Numbered from the stretch's first letter, positions 1-8,136 are shown. The stretch is DNA of 24,577 nt from JBGTLW01 sp041743835 (GCA_041743835.1 JBGTLW010000299.1:1-24577), one strand, 5' to 3'. Notes: generated by a model from the sequence alone, not told the origin. A program made the numbers and translations.

Positions 1-804
1 CGAGGCGATGCGCTGCGTGGCGGCGGTGTACCGGCGTGCCAGGGTGTTGCCGCTGGGCCCTTGGCGGATCGTGGCTTTGGGCAGCGGGAGGTAGTCCTGG
101 GCCTCGAACGCCTGCTCGTACCGCGCGTCGCCGCCGGGGCCGACAAACCACGCGAAACGCGGCTGCTCGATCGGCCCGTGCGCGCCAGACCAGTCGTGGA
201 CCTTGAGGCAGGCCAGCAGCAGGCCGACATCGGGCTCGAAGATGAACACCGCCTGCTGCTGGGTCATGAACAGCGCGGGCGGGTCGGTGGCGAGTTGTGT
301 CAGGACGTGCCCATCGCCGAGGCCCAGCAGCGCGACGGCCTGGCCGGGGTCCTGCGTGTCACAGAGCTGGCTTGTAATGTCGCTTGCTGAAGCGCGCGGG
401 TCGGGCTTGGCGCACATGAACACGAGCTGTCCGGTGGGCTGCCTCATCGCGAGCCCCACCGTGCCGTCGTCCGTGGTGTAGGGCTGGTAGTCGTTCTGTG
501 GCTTGCCGGCACGCATGTGCGTGACGACGAGCTGGTACACCGCGTCGCGGTGGTCGCGTAGCGCGGCGAGGTTTTTGCAGAGGCAGCGTGCGATGTGGGC
601 CTGCGCTTCGGTTCGGGCCAGGGTGTCGAGCAGGTTGGCCGCTTGTTCCCAGCGCTGCTGGGCCATGTGGCCCCAGGCCTCGGCCATCGCGGCGGCGGCG
701 GGCTGCGCAGGGCCTGGGGCCGGCGGCTGGAGGGGGGAGGTTGGTGTGGCGGGACTGGGGATCGTGGGCCTCGCGGGGCTTTTGTTGACAATCTGCGCGC
801 CCAT
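1..804 (-). CDS. Partial protein with glycosyltransferase-associated N-terminal fold
   Basis: Read on the minus strand, this frame is open from an ATG at 804 to the left edge, giving 268 codons with no stop, so the C-terminus lies outside the window. The first ~35 residues are rich in Pro and Ala. A helical stretch follows (AEAWGHMAQQRWEQA). From about residue 145 comes a Rossmann-like pattern with LLGLGDGHVL, then FEPDVGLLLACLKVHDW and FAWFVGP. That order (glycine-rich loop, an E-P-D strand end, then a strand ending near G-P) resembles the N-terminal module of CgeB-type and motility-associated (Maf/DUF115) glycosyltransferases, so a sugar-transfer role is my inference. The start is the first ATG after an in-frame stop near 940, and no convincing Shine-Dalgarno sequence precedes it. 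It diverges from the HldE-like gene. I am confident that it is coding and much less sure of the function. Confidence 0.75.
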   Translation of the reverse strand, partial: MGAQIVNKSPARPTIPSPATPTSPLQPPAPGPAQPAAAAMAEAWGHMAQQRWEQAANLLDTLARTEAQAHIARCLCKNLAALRDHRDAVYQLVVTHMRAGKPQNDYQPYTTDDGTVGLAMRQPTGQLVFMCAKPDPRASASDITSQLCDTQDPGQAVALLGLGDGHVLTQLATDPPALFMTQQQAVFIFEPDVGLLLACLKVHDWSGAHGPIEQPRFAWFVGPGGDARYEQAFEAQDYLPLPKATIRQGPSGNTLARRYTAATQRIAS

Positions 805-877
805 CGCGCCTGTGTTGCTGGCAACACGACTGTTATCGGCCCGGGTCGGCCCGAGGCTGCAACAACCGGCACCCGCA

Positions 878-910
878 GACCACCCCCGGACCAACCCCGG
901 ACCACCCCCG
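878..910. repeat. Three tandem 11-bp repeats in a divergent intergenic region
   Basis: Three head-to-tail copies of an 11-bp unit (GACCACCCCCG, GACCAACCCCG, GACCACCCCCG) lie in the 203-bp gap (805-1007) between the two divergent genes at the left end. The period is close to one helical turn. No other feature stands out in this gap. The repeats could be a protein-binding array or simple replication slippage in GC-rich DNA; the sequence alone cannot decide. Confidence 0.6.
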
Positions 911-1007
911 GTCAGCAGGACCCGCACCCCACGGGGGATTCATGCGGCGCGGCGGGCGGTACCGATAAGAACTGGACTCTTCATCTTTTCCTGCGCGCAG
1001 AACGCCC

Positions 1008-2624
1008 ATGACCCAGCCCCACCGCAAGATCGTTCGGCTCGACCGGCTGCCCAGCGTGGCCGAGGCGCACCGGGCCGAGGGACGCAGCCTCGTGCTCTGC
1101 CACGGCTGCTTCGACATCGTCCACCCCGGCCACGTGCGCTACCTCCAGTGGGCCCGAGGCGTGGGCGACACGCTGGTGGTGTCGCTCACCGGGGACGACG
1201 GCATCGAGAAGCAGGACGGCACCCGGCCGCACATCCCCCAGGAGCTCCGGGCGGAGAACCTCGCGGCTCTTGAGTGTGTCGATCACGTCGTGGTGGTGGA
1301 AGACCCGACCGCCGAGCCGGTGATCGCGGCGCTTCGGCCGGACATTTACGTCAAGGGCAAGGAGTACGAACACACGCGCCACGCGGGGTTCCTGGCCGAG
1401 CAGAGCCTGGTCGAATCGCATGGCGGGCGGGTGATGTTCTCGTCGGGCGATGTGGTGTTCTCCTCGACGGAGATCCTCGCGGACATGGGTGACCAGCTCG
1501 GTGATCAGTTGCGTGATGCGGGGTTTGAGGAATCGGACCGCCTCGCCGCGTGCTGCGGGAGGTGGGGCATCGACCACCGCTGGCTGCGTGAGACGCTCGA
1601 TGGCTTTGCGGGCAAGCGTATCGCGGTGGTGGGTGACAGCGTGTGCGACCGTTACATCGTCTGCGAGCAGGCGGACGTCGCGGCCGAGGCCCCGGTGCTT
1701 TCGGTCCGCCCGGTGCGTGAAACCAGCTACCTGGGCGCTTCTGCCATCATCGCGGCTCACGCCCGCGCGCTGGGCGCGGTGCCGCACCTGCTGACCGCCA
1801 CCGCGCCGCCAGAGTCAGACGACGCGTCACGGCAACTGCTCGACACCCTGCGAAAAATGGGCGTGACGACGACGGCCCTGCACACGCACCGCGCCCTGCC
1901 GGTGAAGCAGCGCTACCTTGTCGAGAACCAGAAGCTGCTCAAGGTCAACCGCGGCGAGACGCGCCCGCTGGACTCGGCGATGGTGAAGCGCTTGTTGGCG
2001 ACGCTGCACGACCTGCGTCACGAGCTCGACGCGGTCATCTTCACGGACTTCGGCTACGGCACGGTGACCTCGGCCCTGCTCGATGAGGCCTTGCCGATGC
2101 TTCGGCCACACGTCCACATCATCGCGGGCGACGTGTCCGGGCCGCACCGCACGCTGCTGTCGTATCACGGCGCGGACCTGCTCACGCCGACCGAGCGCGA
2201 GCTGCGCGGCGTCGCGGGTGACTTTGATGGATCGCTGCCCTCGATCGCCGGGCGAACCATGTCGGCCCTGCGCACGCCGAACATGATGGTGACGATGGCC
2301 AAGCGCGGGGCGCTGCTCTTCCGGCCGCGCGAAACCGACCCGGCCCAGTGGTTTAACGCCCGATTGCGCAGCGACTACATCCCGGCACTTGCGACACGCG
2401 TGGAAGACCCGGTGGGCGCGGGCGATGCGATGCTCACCGCCGCGACGCTGGCGCTGTGCACCGGGTGTACGCTGCCCCAGGCGGGGTATCTGGGATCGGC
2501 AGCGGCGGCGGTCGCGGTGGCACGACTGGGCAACCTACCGGTGGGCATCGATGACCTCCTGCGTTTTGCCCGCCAACGGTCCGAGCTGCGGGCGATGAGC
2601 ACGGGGAAGGTTCACGCGGCGTGA
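1008..2624 (+). CDS. Bifunctional sugar nucleotidyltransferase / PfkB kinase (HldE/RfaE-like, domains in reversed order)
   Basis: This 538-residue protein joins two catalytic domains. Residues ~25-160 form a nucleotidyltransferase of the cytidylyltransferase-like superfamily, with the CFDIVHPGH signature at 34-42, VKGKEY near 115-120 and SSTEIL at 152-157. Residues ~200-520 form a PfkB/ribokinase-type sugar kinase, starting at KRIAVVGDSVCDRY and carrying the C-terminal signature DPVGAGD at 467-473, where D473 is the expected catalytic base. In E. coli HldE the same activities phosphorylate D-glycero-D-manno-heptose 7-phosphate and then adenylylate the heptose 1-phosphate, but there the kinase comes first. 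Here the order is reversed. The kinase has DFGYG where HldE has DYGKG. The sugar could therefore be a heptose or another hexose or heptose phosphate. No clear Shine-Dalgarno precedes the ATG. A strong hairpin follows 44 bp after the stop. Confidence 0.85.
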   Translation: MTQPHRKIVRLDRLPSVAEAHRAEGRSLVLCHGCFDIVHPGHVRYLQWARGVGDTLVVSLTGDDGIEKQDGTRPHIPQELRAENLAALECVDHVVVVEDPTAEPVIAALRPDIYVKGKEYEHTRHAGFLAEQSLVESHGGRVMFSSGDVVFSSTEILADMGDQLGDQLRDAGFEESDRLAACCGRWGIDHRWLRETLDGFAGKRIAVVGDSVCDRYIVCEQADVAAEAPVLSVRPVRETSYLGASAIIAAHARALGAVPHLLTATAPPESDDASRQLLDTLRKMGVTTTALHTHRALPVKQRYLVENQKLLKVNRGETRPLDSAMVKRLLATLHDLRHELDAVIFTDFGYGTVTSALLDEALPMLRPHVHIIAGDVSGPHRTLLSYHGADLLTPTERELRGVAGDFDGSLPSIAGRTMSALRTPNMMVTMAKRGALLFRPRETDPAQWFNARLRSDYIPALATRVEDPVGAGDAMLTAATLALCTGCTLPQAGYLGSAAAAVAVARLGNLPVGIDDLLRFARQRSELRAMSTGKVHAA

Positions 2625-2667
2625 GGCGGACGCGCTAGGGGGTGTAGTTGGGATCGAGTGTTTGGGG

Positions 2668-2693
2668 AGCCGAGGGATGGCGATCCCTCGGCT
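2668..2693 (+). terminator. Perfect 11-bp hairpin downstream of the HldE-like gene
   Basis: AGCCGAGGGAT and its exact reverse complement are separated by the tetraloop GGCG. The hairpin sits 44 bp after the HldE-like stop and just before the hydrolase gene. The following sequence (CTTTGAGAT) has only a short T run. An intrinsic terminator is the simplest reading, but the missing U tract leaves room for an mRNA-stabilising structure or Rho-assisted ending. Confidence 0.6.
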
Positions 2694-2700
2694 TTGAGAT

Positions 2701-2710
2701 GGGGTATCAT
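2701..2710 (+). promoter_or_regulatory. Possible extended -10 promoter element of the hydrolase gene
   Basis: GGGGTATCAT ends 34 bp before the hydrolase ATG and directly follows the terminator-like hairpin, where a new transcript would be expected to start. TATCAT matches a sigma-70 -10 box at four of six positions. No good -35 is visible because that position falls inside the hairpin. Confidence 0.35.
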
Positions 2711-2744
2711 TCGGGCTTTAGTCCCCTCTACAAGAGAAAGATAG

Positions 2745-4988
2745 ATGCCCACCGAACCCGCGATCGGCTACGCCCACCCCACCGACCCGTTTCTGCATGG
2801 CTTGTATGCCGCGTTGCACGATTCCCAAGCCCAGGCCAAGTTCCGGGCGATCCGGCCCTGGCCCGTCGGCTGCGTGTTCATCGAGCACCCGGGCATGACC
2901 ATGGAAGACATCCGGGGCCACTTCCGCCTCATGCGGGAGTATGGCTTCACCGCGCTCAAACAGTGCCAGACCTGCCCGGGCACGGACAACGCGGCGGTCA
3001 TGCACCTGGCCATCGACGAGGGCATCACCCCGTGGTGGTACGGCGAAGCGGGGTGGGAACCGCCCACCGCCGAGTTGCTGAAGCGACTAGGCATTGAGGC
3101 CGACACGCCTATCGAGCGGCTACGCGAGAACCCGGCGTGGATCGAGCACCAGAAGCGGGTCTATCACGAGCGTGTGGACCGCGAGGCCGGCCGGGGATCG
3201 AAGAAGGCTTCGACCACGCAGGAGCCGGACCGCAAGCGTGGGGCCGGGTGGGTCCCGTCGGTGCAGCCGGACTTCAAGTTCGAGCTCGATGAGGCGCAGG
3301 CCCCGCTGTTCATCGACTGGCTCAAGCGCGAATACAGCGACATCGCCACACTCAATGATGCGTGGAACGTCCACCACTGCATGGCCCCGGGCCCGATGGG
3401 TCGGCCGGAGATGGGGGGCGATGGCGTGGGTTGGCGGTCGTGGGAGCACTTGCAGGGCGAGGTGGTGGATGTCATCAACACCGGGTTCCGCGAGTTCCGC
3501 CGGATTCGGGATGTGTTGCGTTACAAGGCGGACAACTACATCAACTGGCTGCGTGATCGGCTGGACACGCAGATCGAGGCAGAGCCCCACGCGCCGGTCC
3601 GCGCGGGCGGTGAGATGGGGCTGTTCCTGCCGTTTGCTGCGCGGGGGACGGACATGGAGGGCATCGCGGAGTTGATGAAAGACCGCGGGAGTTTTTATCC
3701 GAGCTTCCACCCGGCGTGGCACTTCGAGGAGGTGGACTTCGAGGGCACGCGCCCGATGTACATGCAGTCGAGCATCACCACGGACTGGTTCAAGGGCGGG
3801 TGGAACGCGACGTGGGAATCGACCGGCGGGCCACAGCAGATGACCGGGCACAAGGCTCCGTTTGTCCCCGAGGTGCGTGAGAAGAAGCCGGGCTTCACCG
3901 TGGACGGCGCGACGATGACGCAACTGATGCTGTCCTGGATCGCGGGAGGCTACCGCGGCTTTGGCATCTGGTGCTGGTCGATCCGCACCTTCGGGTGGGA
4001 GGGCGGCGAGTTCGCCCTGCTCGACCGCAACAGCCGACCCACCGACCGCACGCTCGCCGTCGGCCAGATCGGCAAGGCCTGCCGACGCATGCGCGATGAG
4101 CTATGGACCGCGAAGAAAGAACCCACCGTCGGCATCTTCCAGGACTGGGACATGGAAGCCTACTGGGCGGCCGCGTCCATCGGCGGGCGCGACTTCTTCA
4201 AGAAAGAACCCATCCGCGCCCGCATCGGCATCAGCCGGGCGCTTATCAACGGCAACGTCCCCTTCGAGCACGTCACCGCCACGGACCTCCGCATGGGGCT
4301 GGCGGACCGCTACCGCGTCATCTACATGCCCGCCTGTCTCGCGCTGGACCAGGAGCTGCTCGGGCTGCTGCGCGACTACGTGCAGCGCGGCGGGCGGGTC
4401 GTGCTCGATGCGCCGGGCGGGTGGTACGACACCATGGGACGCATCATGCAAAGCGACGACGGCTCGCCGTTCGAGCAACTCTTTGGGTGCCGGCTCGCGG
4501 ACTTCCAATACAACAGCAAACCGCAGCGGCTGTGGACCATCGCGGGCGAGGCCATGCCCGACAGCACCATCCTCGAACTCCAGCCCACCACCGCCAGCGT
4601 GCAAACCACATTCGATGGCGGCAAACCCGCGGTGACGGTCAACCGTCTGGGCGCGGGTGATGCACGGGTGATCGCCTACGAAGCGTCGCGCCACGTGACA
4701 CAGGCTGGGAACACCGCGGGGGAAGCTGCGCTGCGGGACATCGTGCTCGATGGCATTCAGCTGCCCTACGCCTGCGACGAGGCGATCGTGTACCGCCTGG
4801 CCGCCGAGGGTGCCGACCACTACTTCCTGCTCAATGATGGGCCGGAGAGCCGAGCCACGCTCCGCACGCCGGCCTACACCTACGCCGGGGCGACCGATGC
4901 GGTCACGGGCGAGGCGCTCGACCTGTCACAGCCGATCCCCATCCCTGCGCATAGCGGCCGGTGGGTCCGTGCGGAAAATACAGCCTGA
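2745..4988 (+). CDS. GH42-like glycoside hydrolase (beta-galactosidase-type, two domains)
   Basis: This 747-residue protein has the layout of family GH42. Residues ~35-440 look like a TIM barrel, with the characteristic Y-S-D-I-A-T-L-N-D-A-W-N (197-208). Residues ~455-690 resemble the GH42 trimerisation (flavodoxin-like) domain: VGIFQDWDMEAYW, then YRVIYMPACLALDQELLG and RGGRVVLDAPGGW. A short C-terminal beta segment ends the protein. No signal peptide is seen, so it is probably cytoplasmic and acts on imported oligosaccharides. Where classical GH42 enzymes have the nucleophile in an M-E-S motif, this protein has MQSS (Q341). A nearby glutamate, E358 in WESTGG, may take that role. E180 is a candidate acid/base. 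The substrate cannot be read from the sequence. A GH42-related family with a different sugar specificity is a real alternative. Confidence 0.75.
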   Translation: MPTEPAIGYAHPTDPFLHGLYAALHDSQAQAKFRAIRPWPVGCVFIEHPGMTMEDIRGHFRLMREYGFTALKQCQTCPGTDNAAVMHLAIDEGITPWWYGEAGWEPPTAELLKRLGIEADTPIERLRENPAWIEHQKRVYHERVDREAGRGSKKASTTQEPDRKRGAGWVPSVQPDFKFELDEAQAPLFIDWLKREYSDIATLNDAWNVHHCMAPGPMGRPEMGGDGVGWRSWEHLQGEVVDVINTGFREFRRIRDVLRYKADNYINWLRDRLDTQIEAEPHAPVRAGGEMGLFLPFAARGTDMEGIAELMKDRGSFYPSFHPAWHFEEVDFEGTRPMYMQSSITTDWFKGGWNATWESTGGPQQMTGHKAPFVPEVREKKPGFTVDGATMTQLMLSWIAGGYRGFGIWCWSIRTFGWEGGEFALLDRNSRPTDRTLAVGQIGKACRRMRDELWTAKKEPTVGIFQDWDMEAYWAAASIGGRDFFKKEPIRARIGISRALINGNVPFEHVTATDLRMGLADRYRVIYMPACLALDQELLGLLRDYVQRGGRVVLDAPGGWYDTMGRIMQSDDGSPFEQLFGCRLADFQYNSKPQRLWTIAGEAMPDSTILELQPTTASVQTTFDGGKPAVTVNRLGAGDARVIAYEASRHVTQAGNTAGEAALRDIVLDGIQLPYACDEAIVYRLAAEGADHYFLLNDGPESRATLRTPAYTYAGATDAVTGEALDLSQPIPIPAHSGRWVRAENTA

Positions 4989-5143
4989 TCCTGTGAATCT
5001 GGGCAGCCCAGCACCGGACCAATTACGAGGAACTTGATGAAAATCAGGTGAAATGCTGGGTGCGGGGATACCACTGCGCAATTGGCATGTCTAAAATGTC
5101 GGTGCGAATGAGAAGACGATCCGGGTAGAGGGTGAGAATTGCC

Positions 5144-6460
5144 ATGACCATGCACCGTCGGATGATCCCGGCTTTATGCCTGTGGGTGTGTATATCCCTT
5201 GCGATGGGCTGCGCCACGACGCGCGGCTCGGGGCGGACGGTTGAAGCGCTGAAGGTGATCGAGCTTGAGGCTGGCGATTCGGCCAGGCGGTCGCAGTACC
5301 CGATGACCTTCGAGCGCAAGTGGGCAGGGCAACCCGTCCTGCTCGACACAGCCGACGGTTCAGCGTCGCGGTCGGCGCTGATGGTGGAGCTTCACCTGCG
5401 GCTGCGTGCCACGGGCAACGGGCTCGCGCGGGTGGATGACTACACCCTGCGCGTCCCGGTCAACGAATCCATCCCGCGTTTCGGCGCGTCGGAAGACGCC
5501 GCGATGCCCGTGCTCATGGCGCTGCATCGGCCGGGGGTTTCGATCGAGTTCAAGGGCGTGCCGCTCAGTGGGTCGGGTGCGGGCGGGCAGTCCATGTACG
5601 GCGGGCTGGCGCGGATCACGATCCGCGATGACTTCATTATCGCGGCCCAAAGGATCGAACCCCGCCCCACCGTGGCGCAGCTCGTGCTGCTGGGCCTGCG
5701 GGGGCTTACGGCCGACCAGGTCGCGGGCTACACACGGCTGCCGCAGCTACCCACTTACGAGCAGATCATCGAGTTGGCCGACGCGGGCGTGCTGCCCACC
5801 TACGTGCGTCAACTCAACACGCCGGGCTACAGCTTCGATGTCAAGGACCTCATCGCTGTGAAGGCCGCGGGGGTTGAGATCGAGATGGCGCGCAAGCTCC
5901 GCGAGGCGGGGCTGATCTATGACGCGGACCAACTGATCGCGGTGCATCAGGCCAGCGTGCCGACCGAGTACACCCTCGCGATGCACCGCGCTGGATTCGC
6001 TGCGGATGACAAGGCGTTGCTCTCGCTGCACCGCGCGGATGTCCCGACGTATTACGCCGCAGCGATGCGCTCGCGTGGTCTGGCAGACGATGGCCCGACG
6101 CTGCTGTCGCTGCACGCCGCGGGGGTCACCGCGGACCAGGCCGACACCTACACGCGCGCGGGCTACAACCTGGGCGCGAAGGACCTGCTGCGGCTGTTGG
6201 AAGCGGGTGTGTCACCCGAAGACGCGCTGCAACTCAAGCAGGCGGGCTACGCCTTTACCATCGCAGACCTGCTGATGCTGCGGCTTGCCGAGGTCCCCGC
6301 GGACTACGCTTTGTCCATGATCCGTGACGGGTTTACGCCCCTGAGTGCCGAAAAGCTGATCGACCTGCACGCCCGCGGCGTCTCGCCGGAGTTGGCGGAT
6401 TCACTCCGCCGGACCGACGCCAAGCGAAGCGACCTGACGGCGCTCGACCTGGTCGAGTGA
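5144..6460 (+). CDS. Probable lipoprotein with eight 28-residue repeats
   Basis: The protein begins with a short basic stretch and a hydrophobic segment ending LAMGC (Cys23), a slightly non-canonical lipobox, so it is probably exported and lipid-anchored. I chose the ATG at 5144 because the purine-rich GAGGGTGAG lies at Shine-Dalgarno distance. A GTG at 5132 would add four residues. Residues ~40-180 look like a beta-rich globular domain (VDDYTLRVPVNESIPRFG, GLARITIRDDF). The C-terminal half is eight tandem copies of a 28-residue unit with the pattern DLL-L-x3-GV-x4-A-x2-M-R-x-AGF. This pattern resembles repeats found in the C-terminal parts of some BlaR1/M56-type peptidase proteins. No enzyme motif is visible. 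A binding or scaffold role at the membrane is my inference. It converges with rho, 22 bp away. Confidence 0.8.
   Translation: MTMHRRMIPALCLWVCISLAMGCATTRGSGRTVEALKVIELEAGDSARRSQYPMTFERKWAGQPVLLDTADGSASRSALMVELHLRLRATGNGLARVDDYTLRVPVNESIPRFGASEDAAMPVLMALHRPGVSIEFKGVPLSGSGAGGQSMYGGLARITIRDDFIIAAQRIEPRPTVAQLVLLGLRGLTADQVAGYTRLPQLPTYEQIIELADAGVLPTYVRQLNTPGYSFDVKDLIAVKAAGVEIEMARKLREAGLIYDADQLIAVHQASVPTEYTLAMHRAGFAADDKALLSLHRADVPTYYAAAMRSRGLADDGPTLLSLHAAGVTADQADTYTRAGYNLGAKDLLRLLEAGVSPEDALQLKQAGYAFTIADLLMLRLAEVPADYALSMIRDGFTPLSAEKLIDLHARGVSPELADSLRRTDAKRSDLTALDLVE
5750..6421 (+). repeat. Eight tandem 84-bp (28-codon) protein-level repeats
   Basis: Units begin at 5750, 5834, 5918, 6002, 6086, 6170, 6254 and 6338, each exactly 84 bp with no indels. 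They are recognisable in the protein (for example DQLIAVHQASVPTEYTLAM next to KALLSLHRADVPTYYAAAM) but diverged in the DNA, so this is an old, constrained repeat and not a recent expansion. Confidence 0.85.
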
Positions 6461-6482
6461 GGCGAGAATCACACGGAGAAGC

Positions 6483-7733
6483 TCAGCGGGCCGCGGCCTG
6501 TGCGCTGGCGGGGCTTTGGGGGTTGCCCACGAGGTCGGCGTTGGTTTCAAAGCGGTTCATCGCCTTGAGCAGCGATTCGACCTGCATCTCCGGCGGCATG
6601 TTCATCAGGCGGCGACGCAGGGCGTTGATCGTCGTGACTTCGGCCTCGGTCATGAGCTTTTCTTCCTTGCGCGTGCCCGAGGCCGCGAGGTCGATCGCCG
6701 GGAAGATGCGTTTCTCCGCGATCTTGCGGTTGAGGACCAGCTCCATGTTGCCGGTGCCCTTGAACTCTTCAAAGATCACTTCGTCGCCGCGCGAACCGGT
6801 CTCGATCAGGGCGGTGGCGATGATGGTGAGTGACCCGCCATCCTCGAACTTGCGTGCCCCGCCGAAGAGCTGCTTGGGCACACCCAGCGCCCCGGCATCG
6901 AGCCCGCCGGACAGCGTGCGCCCGGTGCTCGCCAGCCCCGGCGCGACGTTGAACGCCCGGCCAAGCCTCGTCAGCGAGTCGAGCACCACGACCACATCCT
7001 TGCCCTGCTCCGCCCAGCGCTTGCAGCGCTCGAGCGCGCCGATCGCAAGGCCCACGTGCTTTTCTGGTGTGTGGTCGTTGCTCGATGCCCAGACGGTGCA
7101 GGGGACGTTGCGGCGGAAGTCGGTGACTTCTTCCGGCCGCTCGTCGATCAGCAGCGCGATGGTGATGACCTCGGGGTGGTTTTTTTCGATGGCGAAGGCG
7201 ATGTTCTGGAGGAGCGTGGTCTTGCCTGCCTTGGGTGGCGAGACGATCATGCCGCGTGTGCCATAGCCGATGGGGCAGAACAGATCGATCAGCCGGCAAG
7301 CGGGCGGGCAGCCGGGGTACTCGAGCGTGAGCCGGGGGGAGGGGTCGATGGGTGTGTGCTCGTCGTATGGCCGGAGCTTTGCCCACGCCTCGGGTTCGCC
7401 GCCCTCGACCGTGAGGATGTCCTTGGCGCGTCGGGCGGCGGGGTCGATGGCGTTCCACTTGACCTTGCGGTTGCTCTGGAAGTTGCTGCGTCCCCTGCGG
7501 TTTTTGCCGTTGCGTGCGCTCTGCTGCTGCTGGCTGGGGCTTCCGCCACCCACGGGCTTGCCGAGGGAGACCTCGAGCAGGCAGCCGGGGCGGAGGTTGT
7601 ATCGCTCGATGAGCTGGCCGGGGATCACGGGATCGGCTGGGTCGGCGTGGTAGGTTTGGCCGTCGAGCTGACGGAGCCTGCCGTCGGACTTTTTGCCGAA
7701 TTCGAGGATACCTGTGGCTGTCGTTTCGTCCAT
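6483..7733 (-). CDS. rho: Transcription termination factor Rho
   Basis: Rho is the hexameric RNA-dependent ATPase that ends transcription of untranslated RNA. At 416 residues it is close to E. coli Rho (419). The ATPase core is highly conserved: Walker A SPPKAGKTT (165-173), DERPEEVTDFRR (197-208), Walker B VVVVLD (247-252), then the Q- and R-loop region with KQLFGGARKFEDGG, IETGSRGDEVIFEEF and GTGNMEL, and finally PAID...SGTRKEE. The N-terminal RNA-binding domain is unusual. The GFGFLR-type motif of the primary RNA site reads SDGRLR (16-21), without the aromatic residues. A basic Q/N/R-rich linker (about 63-93) precedes the core. The start at 7733 gives the expected GILEF opening a few residues in. 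No strong Shine-Dalgarno is seen. Confidence 0.95.
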   Translation of the reverse strand: MDETTATGILEFGKKSDGRLRQLDGQTYHADPADPVIPGQLIERYNLRPGCLLEVSLGKPVGGGSPSQQQQSARNGKNRRGRSNFQSNRKVKWNAIDPAARRAKDILTVEGGEPEAWAKLRPYDEHTPIDPSPRLTLEYPGCPPACRLIDLFCPIGYGTRGMIVSPPKAGKTTLLQNIAFAIEKNHPEVITIALLIDERPEEVTDFRRNVPCTVWASSNDHTPEKHVGLAIGALERCKRWAEQGKDVVVVLDSLTRLGRAFNVAPGLASTGRTLSGGLDAGALGVPKQLFGGARKFEDGGSLTIIATALIETGSRGDEVIFEEFKGTGNMELVLNRKIAEKRIFPAIDLAASGTRKEEKLMTEAEVTTINALRRRLMNMPPEMQVESLLKAMNRFETNADLVGNPQSPASAQAAAR

Positions 7734-8044
7734 GGGAGTAGGGTCTCAGGCCGTGATGAGGTAGGCCGGGGTGGGGGGTGCCGGGATCGGCATCGGGCGT
7801 GACGCGACGCAAAGCGCCATATGGAATCGGGGTCCAGCACGGGCGCGGCCGACGGATCGGGCACACGCCCCAAGACTAACGGGCTGGGGTCGGCTCAGTG
7901 ACCGGGCCAGTGCCCGACACGGAGCATCGCAGGGATCGAACGGGTTCGACACGCCCTGCAACAAGAGAACCCATGTTGTACCCGGTCCCCCCGAGAAATT
8001 CAAACCGAATCGTCACAATCTTCGATTTTGCCCTCTGAGGGGGC
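7734..8044. other. Divergent intergenic region between rho and the PEP-CTERM gene
   Basis: This stretch is non-coding as far as I can see and must hold the rho promoter and 5' leader on the minus strand. Apart from the hairpin at 7929-7959 I see no tRNA, riboswitch or small ORF that I can support. Bases 8000-8040 are AT-richer than the surroundings, as expected before a promoter. Confidence 0.5.
7929..7959. other. Two-part stem-loop upstream of rho
   Basis: An outer stem GCAGGG/CCCTGC (7929-7934 with 7954-7959) encloses a near-perfect inner palindrome TCGAAC-GG-GTTCGA (7936-7949), about 195 bp upstream of the rho start. It could be part of a regulatory leader of rho, which is autoregulated in other bacteria, or a protein-binding site. 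The role is unknown. Confidence 0.45.
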
Positions 8045-8072
8045 TTGGCAATTTGAGATTATGGGGTATGCT
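8045..8072 (+). promoter_or_regulatory. Sigma-70-like promoter of the PEP-CTERM gene
   Basis: TTGGCA (8045-8050) and TATGCT (8067-8072) are separated by 16 bp, with GGGG just before the -10. The predicted start lies about 57 bp upstream of the ATG at 8137. A good Shine-Dalgarno (AGGAAG at 8123-8128) lies between them. Confidence 0.5.
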
Positions 8073-8136
8073 TGTGCGTGCCGGGGCAGGGTTGAGTCGC
8101 TGGTTCTGAATCCCAAGCAGGTAGGAAGCCATCCCC

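Noticed and set aside
444..905. 153-codon open frame on the minus strand
   Set aside because: It is Ser/Pro/Arg-rich shadow reading. The neighbouring frame from 804 gives a normal protein that continues to the window edge.
7929..7959. Possible tRNA fragment (GTTCGA next to CCC)
   Set aside because: The T-arm stem does not pair and no acceptor or anticodon arm can be built; kept only as a stem-loop.
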